A stretch of 64,000 nucleotides of DNA, from assembly GCF_039871875.1 (NCBI RefSeq), contig NZ_JBDPMD010000026.1, positions 47,977 to 111,976 on the forward strand, in the 5' to 3' direction. The stretch's first letter is position 1, and the number at the start of each line of letters is the position of its first letter. This document shows positions 26,249-34,217 of the stretch, piece after piece. The position numbers were made by a program, and so were the translations under genes. Below the pieces are notes generated by a model. The model made no database searches and had not been told where the DNA came from. It was given only the letters and a program-made list of their open reading frames with translations. This stretch comes from Sphaerisporangium sp039871875 (GTDB lineage: Bacteria; Actinomycetota; Actinomycetes; Streptosporangiales; Streptosporangiaceae).

Positions 26249-26571
26249 GCGACCTCCTCGGCGGTCTTGGGTAGATGCCCCACGACGTGCATGGTCCAAA
26301 TCGTGGCCGATTCCCGGTAGGGGTGCAGCAGGGCGCGGTGCTCGCCGTGCTCCCAGCTCTCCTCGAACTCGCGGAAGAGCTGCTCGTTCACCCAGTCGCT
26401 GCTGATGTAGTACACACCGTCCTCGTTGGTGCTGCGCATCAGCCAGTGGCCGAGGTTGGCCGGGTGGTCGGTGACGGCGGCTCCGACCGAGTGCCAGACC
26501 TTCTCGAACTCCTCCTCCATACCCGGGTGGATATGCATCTTGAGAATCACGCGGAATCCGGGAACGGACAC
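26245..26571 (-). CDS. ABM-like monooxygenase or cyclase
   Basis: 108 aa from GTG 26571, one base after the stop of the upstream SDR gene. ABM fold: FRVILKMHIHPGMEEEFEKVWHSVGAAVTDHPANLGHWLMRSTNEDGVYYISSDWVNEQLFREFEESWEHGEHRALLHPYR. The pattern GVYYISSDWVNEQ is close to that of the third ABM protein at 29.5 kb (YVITSDWAEEQAFRDFE), so these two are probably paralogs. The role is likely quinone formation or ring closure on the polyketide; cofactor-free oxidation is known for the family and inferred here. Confidence 0.78.
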   Translation of the reverse strand: MSVPGFRVILKMHIHPGMEEEFEKVWHSVGAAVTDHPANLGHWLMRSTNEDGVYYISSDWVNEQLFREFEESWEHGEHRALLHPYRESATIWTMHVVGHLPKTAEEVA

Positions 26572-26572
26572 G

Positions 26573-27301
26573 TCAGGTACCTCCGTCGACGTTGATGGTC
26601 TCACCGGTGATGTAGCTCGCCAGGTCGCTGGCCAGGAACGCGACCACGGCCGCGATCTCCTCGGGTCGTCCCAGGCGGCCGAGGCTGATGATCCGCTCGT
26701 ACTGTGCGGCCCGGTCGGGAGGCAGGTCGGTGGTGTCGATGATGCCCGGCGCCACCACGTTGACCCGGATGCCGCGAGGGCCGAGCTCCTTGCAGAGCGT
26801 ACGGGCGAAACCGACGAGCGCCGCCTTGGAGGCGGTGTAGTGAGCGCGCAGCGGCAGGCCGACCATGGCGACCTTCGAGCCGACGAAGACCAGCGACGAG
26901 CCGGACCGCAGCAGCGGCAGCGCCTGCTGGGTGACATCGAAGGCGCCGGTCAGGTTGGTGTCCAGGATCCGCTGCCACTCATCGCGGCCCAGCTCGGCGA
27001 AGGGGATGTGGGAGATCGCCCCGGCGTTGTTCACGATGACGTCAAGGTGGCCGAAGGCGGTGCGGCACTCCTCGACGAGCCTGCCGACCGCGTCGGCGTC
27101 GGACACGTCTGCCCTGATCAGGCGGTGCTCGCCGGGGATGCCCTTGAGCTCGTGCGCCAGTTCCTCCGCAGCGGCCGATTCACTGCGATAACAGGCCAGG
27201 ACGTTGGCGCCGGCCTTCGCCAGACCCAGTGTCACCGCCCTGCCGATGCCGCGTGCGCCGCCCGTCACGAGGGCGGTCTTGCCGTCCAGTCGGATGTCCA
27301 T
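26573..27301 (-). CDS. SDR-family ketoreductase (FabG-like)
   Basis: 242 aa. NADPH-dependent short-chain dehydrogenase. TGGARGIGRAV is the dinucleotide loop (its Arg fits NADPH), NNAGAI the structural motif, Ser in LVFVGSKVAMVG with YTASKAAL the catalytic Ser-Tyr-Lys. The C-terminal ETINVDGGT is FabG-like. It is first in the leftward operon, with GGAG a few nt before the ATG. In type II PKS clusters such enzymes reduce a specific keto group of the nascent chain or a later ring; which one cannot be told from sequence. Confidence 0.85.
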   Translation of the reverse strand: MDIRLDGKTALVTGGARGIGRAVTLGLAKAGANVLACYRSESAAAEELAHELKGIPGEHRLIRADVSDADAVGRLVEECRTAFGHLDVIVNNAGAISHIPFAELGRDEWQRILDTNLTGAFDVTQQALPLLRSGSSLVFVGSKVAMVGLPLRAHYTASKAALVGFARTLCKELGPRGIRVNVVAPGIIDTTDLPPDRAAQYERIISLGRLGRPEEIAAVVAFLASDLASYITGETINVDGGT

Positions 27302-27448
27302 GACTCCTGCCTATCAGCGCTGTCTACCTCCTTCGGGACGGTGCCTCCTCCGCGCAGGGGAGGCCGGGATCGGTACTCGGGCGGGAAGACGCGGCACGCG
27401 CGGCGGGCAAGGCTGATGGCCGAATCCGAGCGACCGTGGAGGATCGCC
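27302..27448. promoter_or_regulatory. Divergent promoter region inside the cluster
   Basis: 147 bp between the leftward SDR operon and the rightward SchA-like operon, so both promoters should be here. The cluster-wide TTCTCAT/GAAGAC promoter is not clearly present; only GGGAAGAC at about 27388 recalls its -35. These operons may be under different control, for example the TetR protein. Confidence 0.4.
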
Positions 27449-27817
27449 ATGCAGCGACTGGCCATCATGTTCAGGATCAAGCCCGGCACCGAGGACAAGG
27501 TGCGTGACCTGCTGGCCAACTACGCGCCGCCCGTGCGGGTGGCGGCCGACGGCACCAGGATGCTCAGCACGTCCGTCTTCATGAAGGACGGCATCGTCGT
27601 CAGGATGATCGAGATCGACGGGAACGTGCCCGCGCTCCTGGCCCACATCTCGCAGGACCCCAGCATCCAGTACGTGGAGAGCGAGCTCGACAAGTACGTC
27701 GTGGAGGAGGACAAACGCGACGCGAGCACGCCGGACGGCGCCCGCGAGTTCTTCCGCCGTATGGCGATGGAGCACATCACCACCAGGATCTCCCCGCGCG
27801 AGGAAGTCCAGGCATGA
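27449..27817 (+). CDS. SchA/CurD-like polyketide biosynthesis protein
   Basis: 122 aa from ATG 27449, with GGAGG 6 nt upstream. Family pattern: MQRLAIMFRIKPGTEDKVRDLLANY, then MLSTSVFMKDGIVVRMIEIDG, then a C-terminal AREFFRRMAMEHITTR. SchA and CurD are proteins of spore-pigment type II PKS clusters (whiE relatives) and the fold is ABM-like. The role is not firmly known; cyclisation or monooxygenation is proposed. The next gene overlaps by 4 nt. Its presence is one of the best signs that this cluster is of the spore-pigment/pentangular kind. Confidence 0.78.
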   Translation: MQRLAIMFRIKPGTEDKVRDLLANYAPPVRVAADGTRMLSTSVFMKDGIVVRMIEIDGNVPALLAHISQDPSIQYVESELDKYVVEEDKRDASTPDGAREFFRRMAMEHITTRISPREEVQA

Positions 27818-28566
27818 GCGAGGGCGGGTCCTTCCTCATCACGGGCGCCACCGGCCCGGTGGCCGAGGCCACGATCGCGCTGCTCGCCAAACGCGGCGAC
27901 GCTTTGCTCCTCACGGGACGCAACAAGGAGCGACTGGCCGAGCTCGACCGCGACTACGGCGTCCCGGGACGGATCGAGACGTTCGCCGTCGACGTCACCG
28001 CCGAGGGCGGCGCGGCAGCGGCGGCAGAGGCCGCCGTGTCCCGTCTCGGCCGCCTGGACGGGCTGATCCACATGGTGGGCGGCTTCCACGCCGGGCCCGT
28101 CTTCGTGACGGCGATCGAGGACTACGAGCGGCTGCTGCTGGTGAACTTCCTGTCGGCCGTCCGCGCCACGCAGGCCGTGCTGCCCCACCTCAAAGGCGGT
28201 GGCCGCCTGGTGTTCTTCGGCTCTCCGCTGGCGAACGAGCCGCTGGCGGCGCTCGGTGGATACGCTGCGAGCAAGGCGGCGCTGCTCACCTGGATGCGTT
28301 CGCTCTCGCACGAGGTCAAGCACCAGGGCGTGCACGCCAACGCCTTGATCATGACGATGGCGGACACGCCGCAGGCCAGGCAGGAGCGGCCGAACGTGGA
28401 CTTCTCCCAGGCCATTTCGCCGGAGCTGGTGGCGCGGGCGGTGGCGTTCCTGACCAGCGAAGCGTCCGACGGCCTGTACGGCGGGCTGGTGCCGGTGATG
28501 GGCACGTTCGGCTTCAGTAGCTCGCTGGCCGGGCCGCCGCCGGGCCGGCCGGGGAAGGCGCGCTGA
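27814..28566 (+). CDS. SDR-family oxidoreductase
   Basis: 250 aa, ATG overlapping the previous stop. NAD(P)-binding motif ITGATGPVAEATIALLAKRG is a variant of TGxxxGxG. HMVGGFHAG replaces the usual NNAG, and GGYAASKAALLTWMRSL carries the Tyr-Lys pair, with Ser in RLVFFGSPLANEP. NAALIM..-type wording is seen in VHANALIMTMADTP. The C-terminal 20 residues (GPPPGRPGKAR) are Pro/Gly-rich. It probably reduces or dehydrates a polyketide intermediate. It differs enough from the SDR at 26.6 kb to have another substrate or position. Confidence 0.8.
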   Translation: MSEGGSFLITGATGPVAEATIALLAKRGDALLLTGRNKERLAELDRDYGVPGRIETFAVDVTAEGGAAAAAEAAVSRLGRLDGLIHMVGGFHAGPVFVTAIEDYERLLLVNFLSAVRATQAVLPHLKGGGRLVFFGSPLANEPLAALGGYAASKAALLTWMRSLSHEVKHQGVHANALIMTMADTPQARQERPNVDFSQAISPELVARAVAFLTSEASDGLYGGLVPVMGTFGFSSSLAGPPPGRPGKAR

Positions 28567-28567
28567 C

Positions 28568-29488
28568 ATGCTCATCGACGTGCACGGCCACCTCGCGCCG
28601 CGTGGCGAGCGCGGGGGTGGCCCCCCGGGGCTGCACGATCCGGAGGCCATGATCGAGGCCAAGCTGGAGCTGGGCATCGAGATGACCATCATCGGCAGTC
28701 CGGTCGGGGCGGGCTCCATGCTGCCGGGCACCGGCGCCGCCAACTACCGTCAGAGCGCGGGCAAGGTGCGAGCGCACAACGAGGCGCTGGCCGAGCTGGC
28801 CCGCCGGTACCCGGACCACCTCCGCTGCTACGCCTACCTCGACCCGTTCGGGGACGAGGCGATGCTGGGCCAGGCGGCCGAGCTGCTCGGCGAGCCCGAG
28901 TTCGTCGGCCTGATCGTCAGCACCAGTGTCGAGGGCCGCTTCCTCAGCTCGCCCCGCGCGGACGACTTCTTCGCCTTCGCCGCGGAGGCGGATGTGCCGG
29001 TGCTGCTGCATCCGCCGGCGGAGCCGGTGGGCACCGAGGCGGTCCTGGACCTGGGGCCCGGCGTGGTCGAACACCTGGCCCGGATGAACGACGTGACCAT
29101 GGGCGTGGCGGCGCTGGTGTGCGCGGGCCGCCTCGAACACCACCCCGGGCTCCGGCTCATCGCCCCGGGCGGCGGCGGCGCGCTCAGCCTGCTGCCGGAG
29201 AAACTGGACCTGGCCATGGCGCCGCGGCCGGGTCGCGGCCAGGCGGAGCCCCCGGGGTGGCTGCCGAGCCGGTCGCTGCGCAGGATGCTGGTCGACAGCT
29301 CCTGCCCGAACCCTGCACAGTTCCGGGCGAACCTGGAGTTCTTCGGCGCCGACCGGGTGTTGTTCGGCACCGACGCGCCACCGCTGATGGGAGAGTTGAA
29401 GCGGATGAAGGACCTGGTCTCCGAGGTGGACGACGACGTCCTCGCACGCAACGCGGCGCGCGTCTTCGGGCTGGGGGTGCCGGCGTGA
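28568..29488 (+). CDS. Amidohydrolase-2 / ACMSD-like metal-dependent enzyme
   Basis: 306 aa. TIM-barrel enzyme of the amidohydrolase-2 group. Metal ligands: His-x-His in IDVHGHLA near 5-7, His in VPVLLHPPAEP, and Asp in RVLFGTDAPPLMGELKRM. This group contains non-oxidative decarboxylases of aromatic acids (ACMSD, resorcylate and salicylate decarboxylases) as well as hydrolases. Removal of the C-terminal carboxyl group of the cyclised polyketide would be a sensible task here, but that is inference. The gene starts 1 nt after the SDR stop and overlaps the following ABM gene by 4 nt. Confidence 0.75.
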   Translation: MLIDVHGHLAPRGERGGGPPGLHDPEAMIEAKLELGIEMTIIGSPVGAGSMLPGTGAANYRQSAGKVRAHNEALAELARRYPDHLRCYAYLDPFGDEAMLGQAAELLGEPEFVGLIVSTSVEGRFLSSPRADDFFAFAAEADVPVLLHPPAEPVGTEAVLDLGPGVVEHLARMNDVTMGVAALVCAGRLEHHPGLRLIAPGGGGALSLLPEKLDLAMAPRPGRGQAEPPGWLPSRSLRRMLVDSSCPNPAQFRANLEFFGADRVLFGTDAPPLMGELKRMKDLVSEVDDDVLARNAARVFGLGVPA

Positions 29489-29775
29489 GCGGCCCCGTGC
29501 GCGCGGTGCTCACCATGTCGGTACGCCCCGAGCACGCCGAGGAGTTCGAGCTGGCCTGGCAGAAGGTCGCCACGTGGGCCCGGGACTGGCCGGCCTGCCT
29601 GAGGCAGACGCTCTGCCGTGCCGAGGACGCCTACGTGATCACCTCGGACTGGGCGGAGGAGCAGGCGTTCCGCGACTTCGAGCGCAGCCCGGAGCAGGAG
29701 GAGAGAACGGCGGACCTGCGCAGGCTGCGGATTTCGGCTCGAATGGAGATGCAGTCGATCGTCGGGCAATTCTGA
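29485..29775 (+). CDS. ABM-like monooxygenase or cyclase
   Basis: 96 aa from GTG 29485, overlapping the amidohydrolase stop (GTGA). ABM fold: VRAVLTMSVRPEHAEEFELAWQKVATWARDWPACLRQTLCRAEDAYVITSDWAEEQAFRDFERSPEQEERTADLRRLR. It is a likely paralog of the ABM at 26.2 kb. As the third such protein it suggests more than one oxidation or cyclisation step, at a locus that has no flavin hydroxylase or P450. Confidence 0.78.
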   Translation: MSGPVRAVLTMSVRPEHAEEFELAWQKVATWARDWPACLRQTLCRAEDAYVITSDWAEEQAFRDFERSPEQEERTADLRRLRISARMEMQSIVGQF

Positions 29776-29887
29776 GAAATGTGCTGGGCATTGCCGCCTT
29801 CCTTGGTGGAGGCGGTAGTTTATGCTATCCGAAATAGACTTGTCTGAAACACAACATTAAAGGGAAATGTCCTTGTAAAGCCCTCCA

Positions 29888-29911
29888 TGATCTCATACTG
29901 TTTGTAGATCA
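29888..29911 (+). promoter_or_regulatory. Inverted repeat before the NarL-type kinase gene
   Basis: TGATCT (29888-29893) and AGATCA (29906-29911) are reverse complements 12 bp apart, within an AT-rich 150-bp intergenic region (29776-29925). It lies 15 nt before the kinase start. It may be an operator or part of the promoter; no -35/-10 pair is certain. Confidence 0.4.
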
Positions 29912-29925
29912 CGGGGGTTTGACGC

Positions 29926-30768
29926 ATGTGCACATTACTGCAATGTTGTATGAAGATCAGCTTATATGACGTGTCACGAGGACTGGCGGCAACGCTGACG
30001 CGTTCTCCGCAGATCGCCTGGCACTACACCGAGTTCCTGGTCGGCGCCGTTATCGGAGCACTTATCGTCATCGGGGTCTTCCTGGTCAAGCGGCGTATCA
30101 ACGGCCGGGTCACGGAATCCGCCGACGCCTTCGAAGAACGCCGGCGCATCGCCAGGGAGCTCCATGACGGCCTCGGGCACGGGCTGCTTCTGATCACCAT
30201 GCACGCCCGGCGGCTGCCCAAGCTCGCGCCCGAGACCAAGGTGGTGGCCAAAACCATCGAGGAGACCGCGAGCGACATTCTTGGGCAGGTGCGCACGGCC
30301 ATCGGCGTGCTGAGGAGAAGCGGTCCCGGGCACGCGCCAGGTCCGTCGGCGCCGCTGTCCGCGCACGTCGCCGCGCTGATCTCCAACCTGCCCAGCGACG
30401 CGCCCACCGTGCGGCTCGCCCTCAGAGGCGCGGAGCACCGGCTGGACGAGCGCGTCAGTCATGTGGCGCTCAGGCTCGTGCAGGAAGGGCTGACCAACGC
30501 CGTCAAGTACGGCGGCGGCGGGCTGCCCGTGCGCGTCGCCCTCGACTTCGGAGCGGAGTTGGAGGTGAGCGTGTCCACGGGCGACGGCGCGCTGGTCGAA
30601 CACACTCCGGCTCTGGCCGGATTTGGCCTGCTCGGCATGCGAGAGGGGGTGATCAGCGAAGGAGGTCGGTTCGAGTGCGGTCCCTTGTCCGACGGGGGAT
30701 TTCTGGTCAGAGCTTGGCTACCAGCAAAGGGACGGATTCGTGAAGCGTGTACGTGTGGCGATCGTTGA
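29926..30768 (+). CDS. Minimal NarL-type sensor histidine kinase
   Basis: 280 aa from ATG 29926 (ATG 29950 also possible; no clear ribosome binding site). One membrane segment (FLVGAVIGALIVIGVFLV, about 38-55) and almost no extracytoplasmic part, so it probably senses within the membrane or from the cytoplasm. The HisKA_3 box is ERRRIARELHDGLGHGLLL, with the phospho-accepting His in ELHDG. The ATPase half has LVQEGLTNAVKYG and GFGLLGMREGV, ending LVRAWLPAKGR. It overlaps the next gene, its probable partner regulator, by 29 nt. A second copy of that regulator lies at 34.3 kb without a kinase of its own. Confidence 0.83.
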   Translation: MCTLLQCCMKISLYDVSRGLAATLTRSPQIAWHYTEFLVGAVIGALIVIGVFLVKRRINGRVTESADAFEERRRIARELHDGLGHGLLLITMHARRLPKLAPETKVVAKTIEETASDILGQVRTAIGVLRRSGPGHAPGPSAPLSAHVAALISNLPSDAPTVRLALRGAEHRLDERVSHVALRLVQEGLTNAVKYGGGGLPVRVALDFGAELEVSVSTGDGALVEHTPALAGFGLLGMREGVISEGGRFECGPLSDGGFLVRAWLPAKGRIREACTCGDR

Positions 30769-31444
30769 CGATCAGCCGTTGGTGCGGCGGGGTCTGCGGG
30801 CGACGTTCGAGGACGTGGCGGACATTGTGGTGGTGGGGGAGGCGGCTAACGGGGTGGAGGCGGTGCGGTTGTCTCGGGAGGGGGCTGTGGATGTGGTGTT
30901 GATGGATATCAATATGCCGCGGATGGGGGGTTTGGAGGCGACGCGGCGGATCTGTGCGGGTGAGGGGCCGCGGGTGATCATTGTGACGATGTATGACCAG
31001 GATGAGTTGGTGTTCGAGGCGTTGCGGGCGGGTGCGTCGGGTTTTGTGTTGAAGGATTCGGGGTCGGAGGTGTTTTTGGAGGGGGTGCGGATGGTGGCGG
31101 CGGGGGAGGGGTTGTTGTCGCCGTCGGTGACGCGGCGGTTGATCGAGGAGTTCGCGCGTCGGCCTGTGGTGTCTGGGGTGGTGCCTGATCTGGGTGGGTT
31201 GACGGGTCGGGAGCTGGATATGTTCCGGTTGCTGGTGCGGGGTTATCGCAATGAGGACATTGCGCGGATGTTGGTGTTGGGTGAGTCGACGGTGAAGTCG
31301 CATGTGCAGCATCTGTATCAGAAGCTGGGGGTGCGGGACCGGGTGCAGGTCGTGATCTATGCCTACGAGAACGGGCTGATCCAGCCCGGCCGCGGCGGAG
31401 ACCCGGTCGGCGAGATGGTCGGCTCGTACGGCGGCAGGGCCTGA
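30740..31444 (+). CDS. NarL/FixJ-family response regulator, copy 1
   Basis: 234 aa from GTG 30740. Receiver domain: acidic pair in VAIVDDQPLVRRGL, phospho-acceptor Asp in VDVVLMDINMPRMGG, Thr/Lys in IIVTMYD and FVLKDSG. The LuxR-type HTH is LTGRELDMFRLLVRGYRNEDIARMLVLGESTVKSHVQHLYQKLGV. Residues 10-218 are encoded by a 627-bp block that recurs with one base change at 34.3 kb; only the first few residues and the tail (GGDPVGEMVGSYGGRA) differ. Codon choice in the block favours G- and T-ending codons (TTG, GTG, GAT), unlike the C-ending neighbours. It may bind the palindromes before the oxidase and PKS operons. Confidence 0.93.
   Translation: MKRVRVAIVDDQPLVRRGLRATFEDVADIVVVGEAANGVEAVRLSREGAVDVVLMDINMPRMGGLEATRRICAGEGPRVIIVTMYDQDELVFEALRAGASGFVLKDSGSEVFLEGVRMVAAGEGLLSPSVTRRLIEEFARRPVVSGVVPDLGGLTGRELDMFRLLVRGYRNEDIARMLVLGESTVKSHVQHLYQKLGVRDRVQVVIYAYENGLIQPGRGGDPVGEMVGSYGGRA
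30767..31393. repeat. 627-bp near-identical repeat, copy 1
   Basis: Matches 34325-34951 in direct orientation, 3558 bp apart, with a single difference that I can find (T at 31318, C at 34876, both silent Tyr codons). It covers nearly all of the response-regulator gene. The repeat ends abruptly inside both genes. Confidence 0.95.
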
Positions 31445-31489
31445 CCTCGTAGGGCAGCAGGGCCGGGCCTCCTGCGGCGGCACCTGAGA

Positions 31490-31557
31490 TCGTCCAAAGG
31501 ACGAGGCCGTTTCTCATCACGCTGGTGGAAGACCGCGGACGCGAACGCTCTTACCGT
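31490..31557 (+). promoter_or_regulatory. Cluster promoter with palindrome, before oxidase 1
   Basis: Palindrome TCGTCC-AAA-GGACGA at 31490-31504, TTCTCAT at 31511, -35-like GAAGAC at 31528-31533, 18 bp, -10-like TACCGT at 31552-31557. The GTG at 31565 follows the -10 by exactly 7 nt, so transcription and translation probably begin together. The same arrangement is found before the second oxidase and the ACP gene, and in leadered form before the TcmI-type cyclase. Confidence 0.75.
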
Positions 31558-31564
31558 GACCGCC

Positions 31565-33487
31565 GTGGATGAAACTGGTGTTTTCGAAGGGGCGACGCGG
31601 CGCCAGATGCTGCTCGGCTCCGCCGCGGGAATCGCGGCGCTGGGCCTCGGAATCGGCGGGAGCGCGGCGGCGGCCGCGTCACGTGGTGGGACGCCGCCAC
31701 GCGACCCGTCCTTGGTCATCAACAAGTTCGTCGACAGACTGCCGATCCCGCCGGTGCTCAAGCCGCAGCGGCACGGATCGGTGTGGGAGCTGACGGTGCG
31801 CATGCGTGCCGTGCAGAAGCGGCTGCATTCGGAGCTGCCGCCCTCGACGCTGTGGACCTACGAGGGGGCCTTCCCCGGGCCCACCATCGAGGTGCGACGC
31901 GGGCAGAGGCTCAGGATGACGTGGGTCAACCAGCTTGAGGGCACGATGCCGATCATCGCGGTACGCGCCGCGGAGGACGCCATCGGCCGCCCCGGTGAGC
32001 CACCGACCAACTGGCCCGGCAGGGAGAAGACCGAGCCCGTCGAGGGCGTGGAGCAGATCCCTCCGTGGGCCGCGGTGCACCTGCACGGCGCGCACGTGGG
32101 CGCGGGCAACGACGGATGGGGCGAGAACGTCGTGCTCCCGGGCGATGCCCAGCTCTCGGAGTATCCCAACGACCAGGCCGGCATGACGCTCTGGTACCAC
32201 GACCACGCGATGCACCTGACCCGCTGGACGCAGATGGCCGGACTGGCCGGGATGTACATCCTGCGGGACGACGAGGAGGAGAGCCTCGGCCTGCCCAAGG
32301 GCAAGTACGAGATCCCGCTCATTCTGTGCGACCGCAACTTCGACCTCGACGCCAACAAGCGGCCGACCGGGCAGCTCCTCCACAAGGTGGAGATCGCCAG
32401 CCCGATGAAGATCGTGGTGCCGTTCGCGGGGCCGTACACGCTGGTCAACGGTGTCGTGTGGCCGTACCTCGACGTATCGCCGAAGTGGTACAGGTTCCGG
32501 CTGCTCAACATGTCGAACTCCCGGGTCTACCGGCTGGTCGTACTGGACGAGCAGAACCAGGTGGTGCCGGGCGCGCTCAAAGTGATCGGCACCGACCAGG
32601 GGCTCCTCGGCGCGCCCGCGCCGCTCACCGGACCGCTGGTCCTCTCCCCGGCGGAGCGGGTGGACGTGCTGGTCGACTTCAAGGAGCTGGCGGGCAAGAC
32701 GCTCCGGCTGGTGGACACGCGGCCGGGCATCACCCCAGGACAACCCGACCTGTCCAACAACATCAACGAGCCGGACGTCATGCAGATCCGCGTCGCCCGC
32801 GGGCCTGTCGGCGATCGTTTCACACTGCCCGCCACGGTCTCGCCGACGTTCAAGCGCATCACCCACGACGACGTCCCGGCCGACCACACCCATCGGTGGA
32901 TCGTCCTCACCAGGCCCGGCGCCCCCGCCGACGCCGAGCAATGGGAGATGGCGGAGGTGGATCCCGCCACCGTGCAGATCCCCGGGGACGGCATCATCCA
33001 GCTCCAGACGGCCGACGGCCAGGTCAAGACGCTGAAGCGGATCTCCAAGAACTTTCAGGACACCGCCAACTTCCTCATCGAGCGCGGCAAGTGGGAGATC
33101 TGGCGCTTCATCGACCTCGGCGGGCCGCCGCACCCCATGCACCTGCACGCCGTGGACTTCCACGTGCTCAGCCGGGACATCTACGACGTCAGCGGCTGGT
33201 CCAGGTCCGTGCGCGGGACCACCAAACCGGTCAAGTACGTCCGCCAGGGCACGCTCGAACCGCACGAGCTGGGCCGCAAGGACGTCATCAGGATCGCCGG
33301 CGGCGAGGGCTTCACCGGCGAGCTGATCACCATAGCGGTCCAGTTCAATGCCGTCGGCCGTTTCGTCTACCACTGTCACACCCTGGAGCACGAAGTGCAC
33401 ATGATGCGGCCGTTCGTGGTCATGCCCACCGAGATGATGAAGTTCGGCGGGCACGGCAGCGGGCACGGTGGGCACGGTGGGCACTGA
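31565..33487 (+). CDS. Tat-exported laccase-like multicopper oxidase 1
   Basis: 640 aa from GTG 31565; a GTG at 31556 lies inside the -10 element and is less likely. Twin-arginine signal TRRQMLLGSAAGIAALGLG, so it is exported folded with copper. Copper ligands: HLHGAHVG, LWYHDHAMHL, HPMHLHAVDFHVL, and YHCHTLEHEVHMM (type 1 Cys, His, Met). It belongs to the bilirubin oxidase/CotA/phenoxazinone synthase group, which couples phenols through radicals with O2. The C-terminus HGSGHGGHGGH could bind copper. It is followed by the sulfotransferase gene (TGATG overlap). A paralog lies at 41.3 kb. Expected role: oxidative coupling of the aromatic product outside the cytoplasm. Confidence 0.9.
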   Translation: MDETGVFEGATRRQMLLGSAAGIAALGLGIGGSAAAAASRGGTPPRDPSLVINKFVDRLPIPPVLKPQRHGSVWELTVRMRAVQKRLHSELPPSTLWTYEGAFPGPTIEVRRGQRLRMTWVNQLEGTMPIIAVRAAEDAIGRPGEPPTNWPGREKTEPVEGVEQIPPWAAVHLHGAHVGAGNDGWGENVVLPGDAQLSEYPNDQAGMTLWYHDHAMHLTRWTQMAGLAGMYILRDDEEESLGLPKGKYEIPLILCDRNFDLDANKRPTGQLLHKVEIASPMKIVVPFAGPYTLVNGVVWPYLDVSPKWYRFRLLNMSNSRVYRLVVLDEQNQVVPGALKVIGTDQGLLGAPAPLTGPLVLSPAERVDVLVDFKELAGKTLRLVDTRPGITPGQPDLSNNINEPDVMQIRVARGPVGDRFTLPATVSPTFKRITHDDVPADHTHRWIVLTRPGAPADAEQWEMAEVDPATVQIPGDGIIQLQTADGQVKTLKRISKNFQDTANFLIERGKWEIWRFIDLGGPPHPMHLHAVDFHVLSRDIYDVSGWSRSVRGTTKPVKYVRQGTLEPHELGRKDVIRIAGGEGFTGELITIAVQFNAVGRFVYHCHTLEHEVHMMRPFVVMPTEMMKFGGHGSGHGGHGGH

Positions 33488-34167
33488 TGAAGGTCATCGG
33501 CGTCGGCTTCGGCCGTACGGGGACGACCTCGCTGAAAGCGGCCCTGGAACTGCTCGGATACGGACCCTGCTACCACATGTTCGACATCGTGGAGGAGCCG
33601 AGCAGGATCACGACCTGGATCGACGCGGCCGAAGGGCGCGGGGTCGACTGGGACCGGGCCTTCCAGGGCTTCGCCAGCGCCGTCGACTTCCCCGTGGCCG
33701 CGTTCTGGCGTGAGCTGACCGCCCACTACCCGGACACCAGGGTGATCCTCACCGTGCGCGACGCGGGTGCCTGGTACGACAGCGCCACCAGAACCATCTT
33801 CAAGAAGGCACGGCGTGCCCGCAGCCTTCCGGCCAGGATCGGGCTCAAGGCCGTCTCCCTGATCGCTCCGGACCTCGGCGCCTTCGTGAAGATGACCGAC
33901 GTTGCCATCATGCGCAGGGTCTTCGACGGCAGGGTGGCCGACCGCGACCACGCGATCGATGTCTACCATCGGCACGTCGCGCAGGTCATCCACGAGGTGC
34001 CGAAGGAGCGGCTCCTGGTCTATGACGTCTCCGACGGCTGGGAGCCCCTGTGTGACTTCCTCGACGCCGCGGTGCCGGCCCAGCCGTTCCCGCGCGGCAA
34101 CGACGCCGCGACCTTCGAACGCGAGGAGAAGAAGCGCGTACGCCGCCTCATGGCCAGACGAGCCTGA
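33487..34167 (+). CDS. Sulfotransferase family protein
   Basis: 226 aa. PAPS-dependent sulfotransferase fold of the Sulfotransfer_4-like kind. The N-terminal P-loop-like PAPS 5'-phosphosulfate site is VGFGRTGTTSLKAALELLG; VILTVRDAGAWYDS matches the 3'-phosphate site. No signal peptide, so it acts in the cytosol. Its ATG overlaps the oxidase stop. With cysD and cysN in the same cluster, the most direct reading is O-sulfation of a phenol or alcohol of the polyketide before export. Some proteins of this family have no proven activity, so the acceptor is inferred from context. Confidence 0.78.
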   Translation: MKVIGVGFGRTGTTSLKAALELLGYGPCYHMFDIVEEPSRITTWIDAAEGRGVDWDRAFQGFASAVDFPVAAFWRELTAHYPDTRVILTVRDAGAWYDSATRTIFKKARRARSLPARIGLKAVSLIAPDLGAFVKMTDVAIMRRVFDGRVADRDHAIDVYHRHVAQVIHEVPKERLLVYDVSDGWEPLCDFLDAAVPAQPFPRGNDAATFEREEKKRVRRLMARRA

Positions 34168-34183
34168 AAAAACCATCCCCCAC

Positions 34184-34217
34184 GCCGCCGACGGCCAGCC
34201 CCCGGGCCGTCGGCGGC
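34184..34217 (+). terminator. Terminator after the sulfotransferase gene
   Basis: A perfect 13-bp stem, GCCGCCGACGGCC (34184-34196) with 34205-34217, an 8-nt loop, followed by TTCTTCT. Ends the oxidase 1/sulfotransferase transcript. Confidence 0.88.

Noticed and set aside
26589..27301. Plus-strand open frame of several hundred codons across the SDR gene
   Set aside because: High-GC DNA leaves the antisense frame open. The minus strand has full SDR motifs and a ribosome binding site, so the plus frame is a shadow except for the SchA-like part after 27449.
31556..31564. Upstream GTG as start of oxidase 1 (and 41284 for oxidase 2)
   Set aside because: Both lie inside the -10 hexamer of the shared promoter, so they would not be transcribed from it. 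The GTGs 9 nt later fit a leaderless start.
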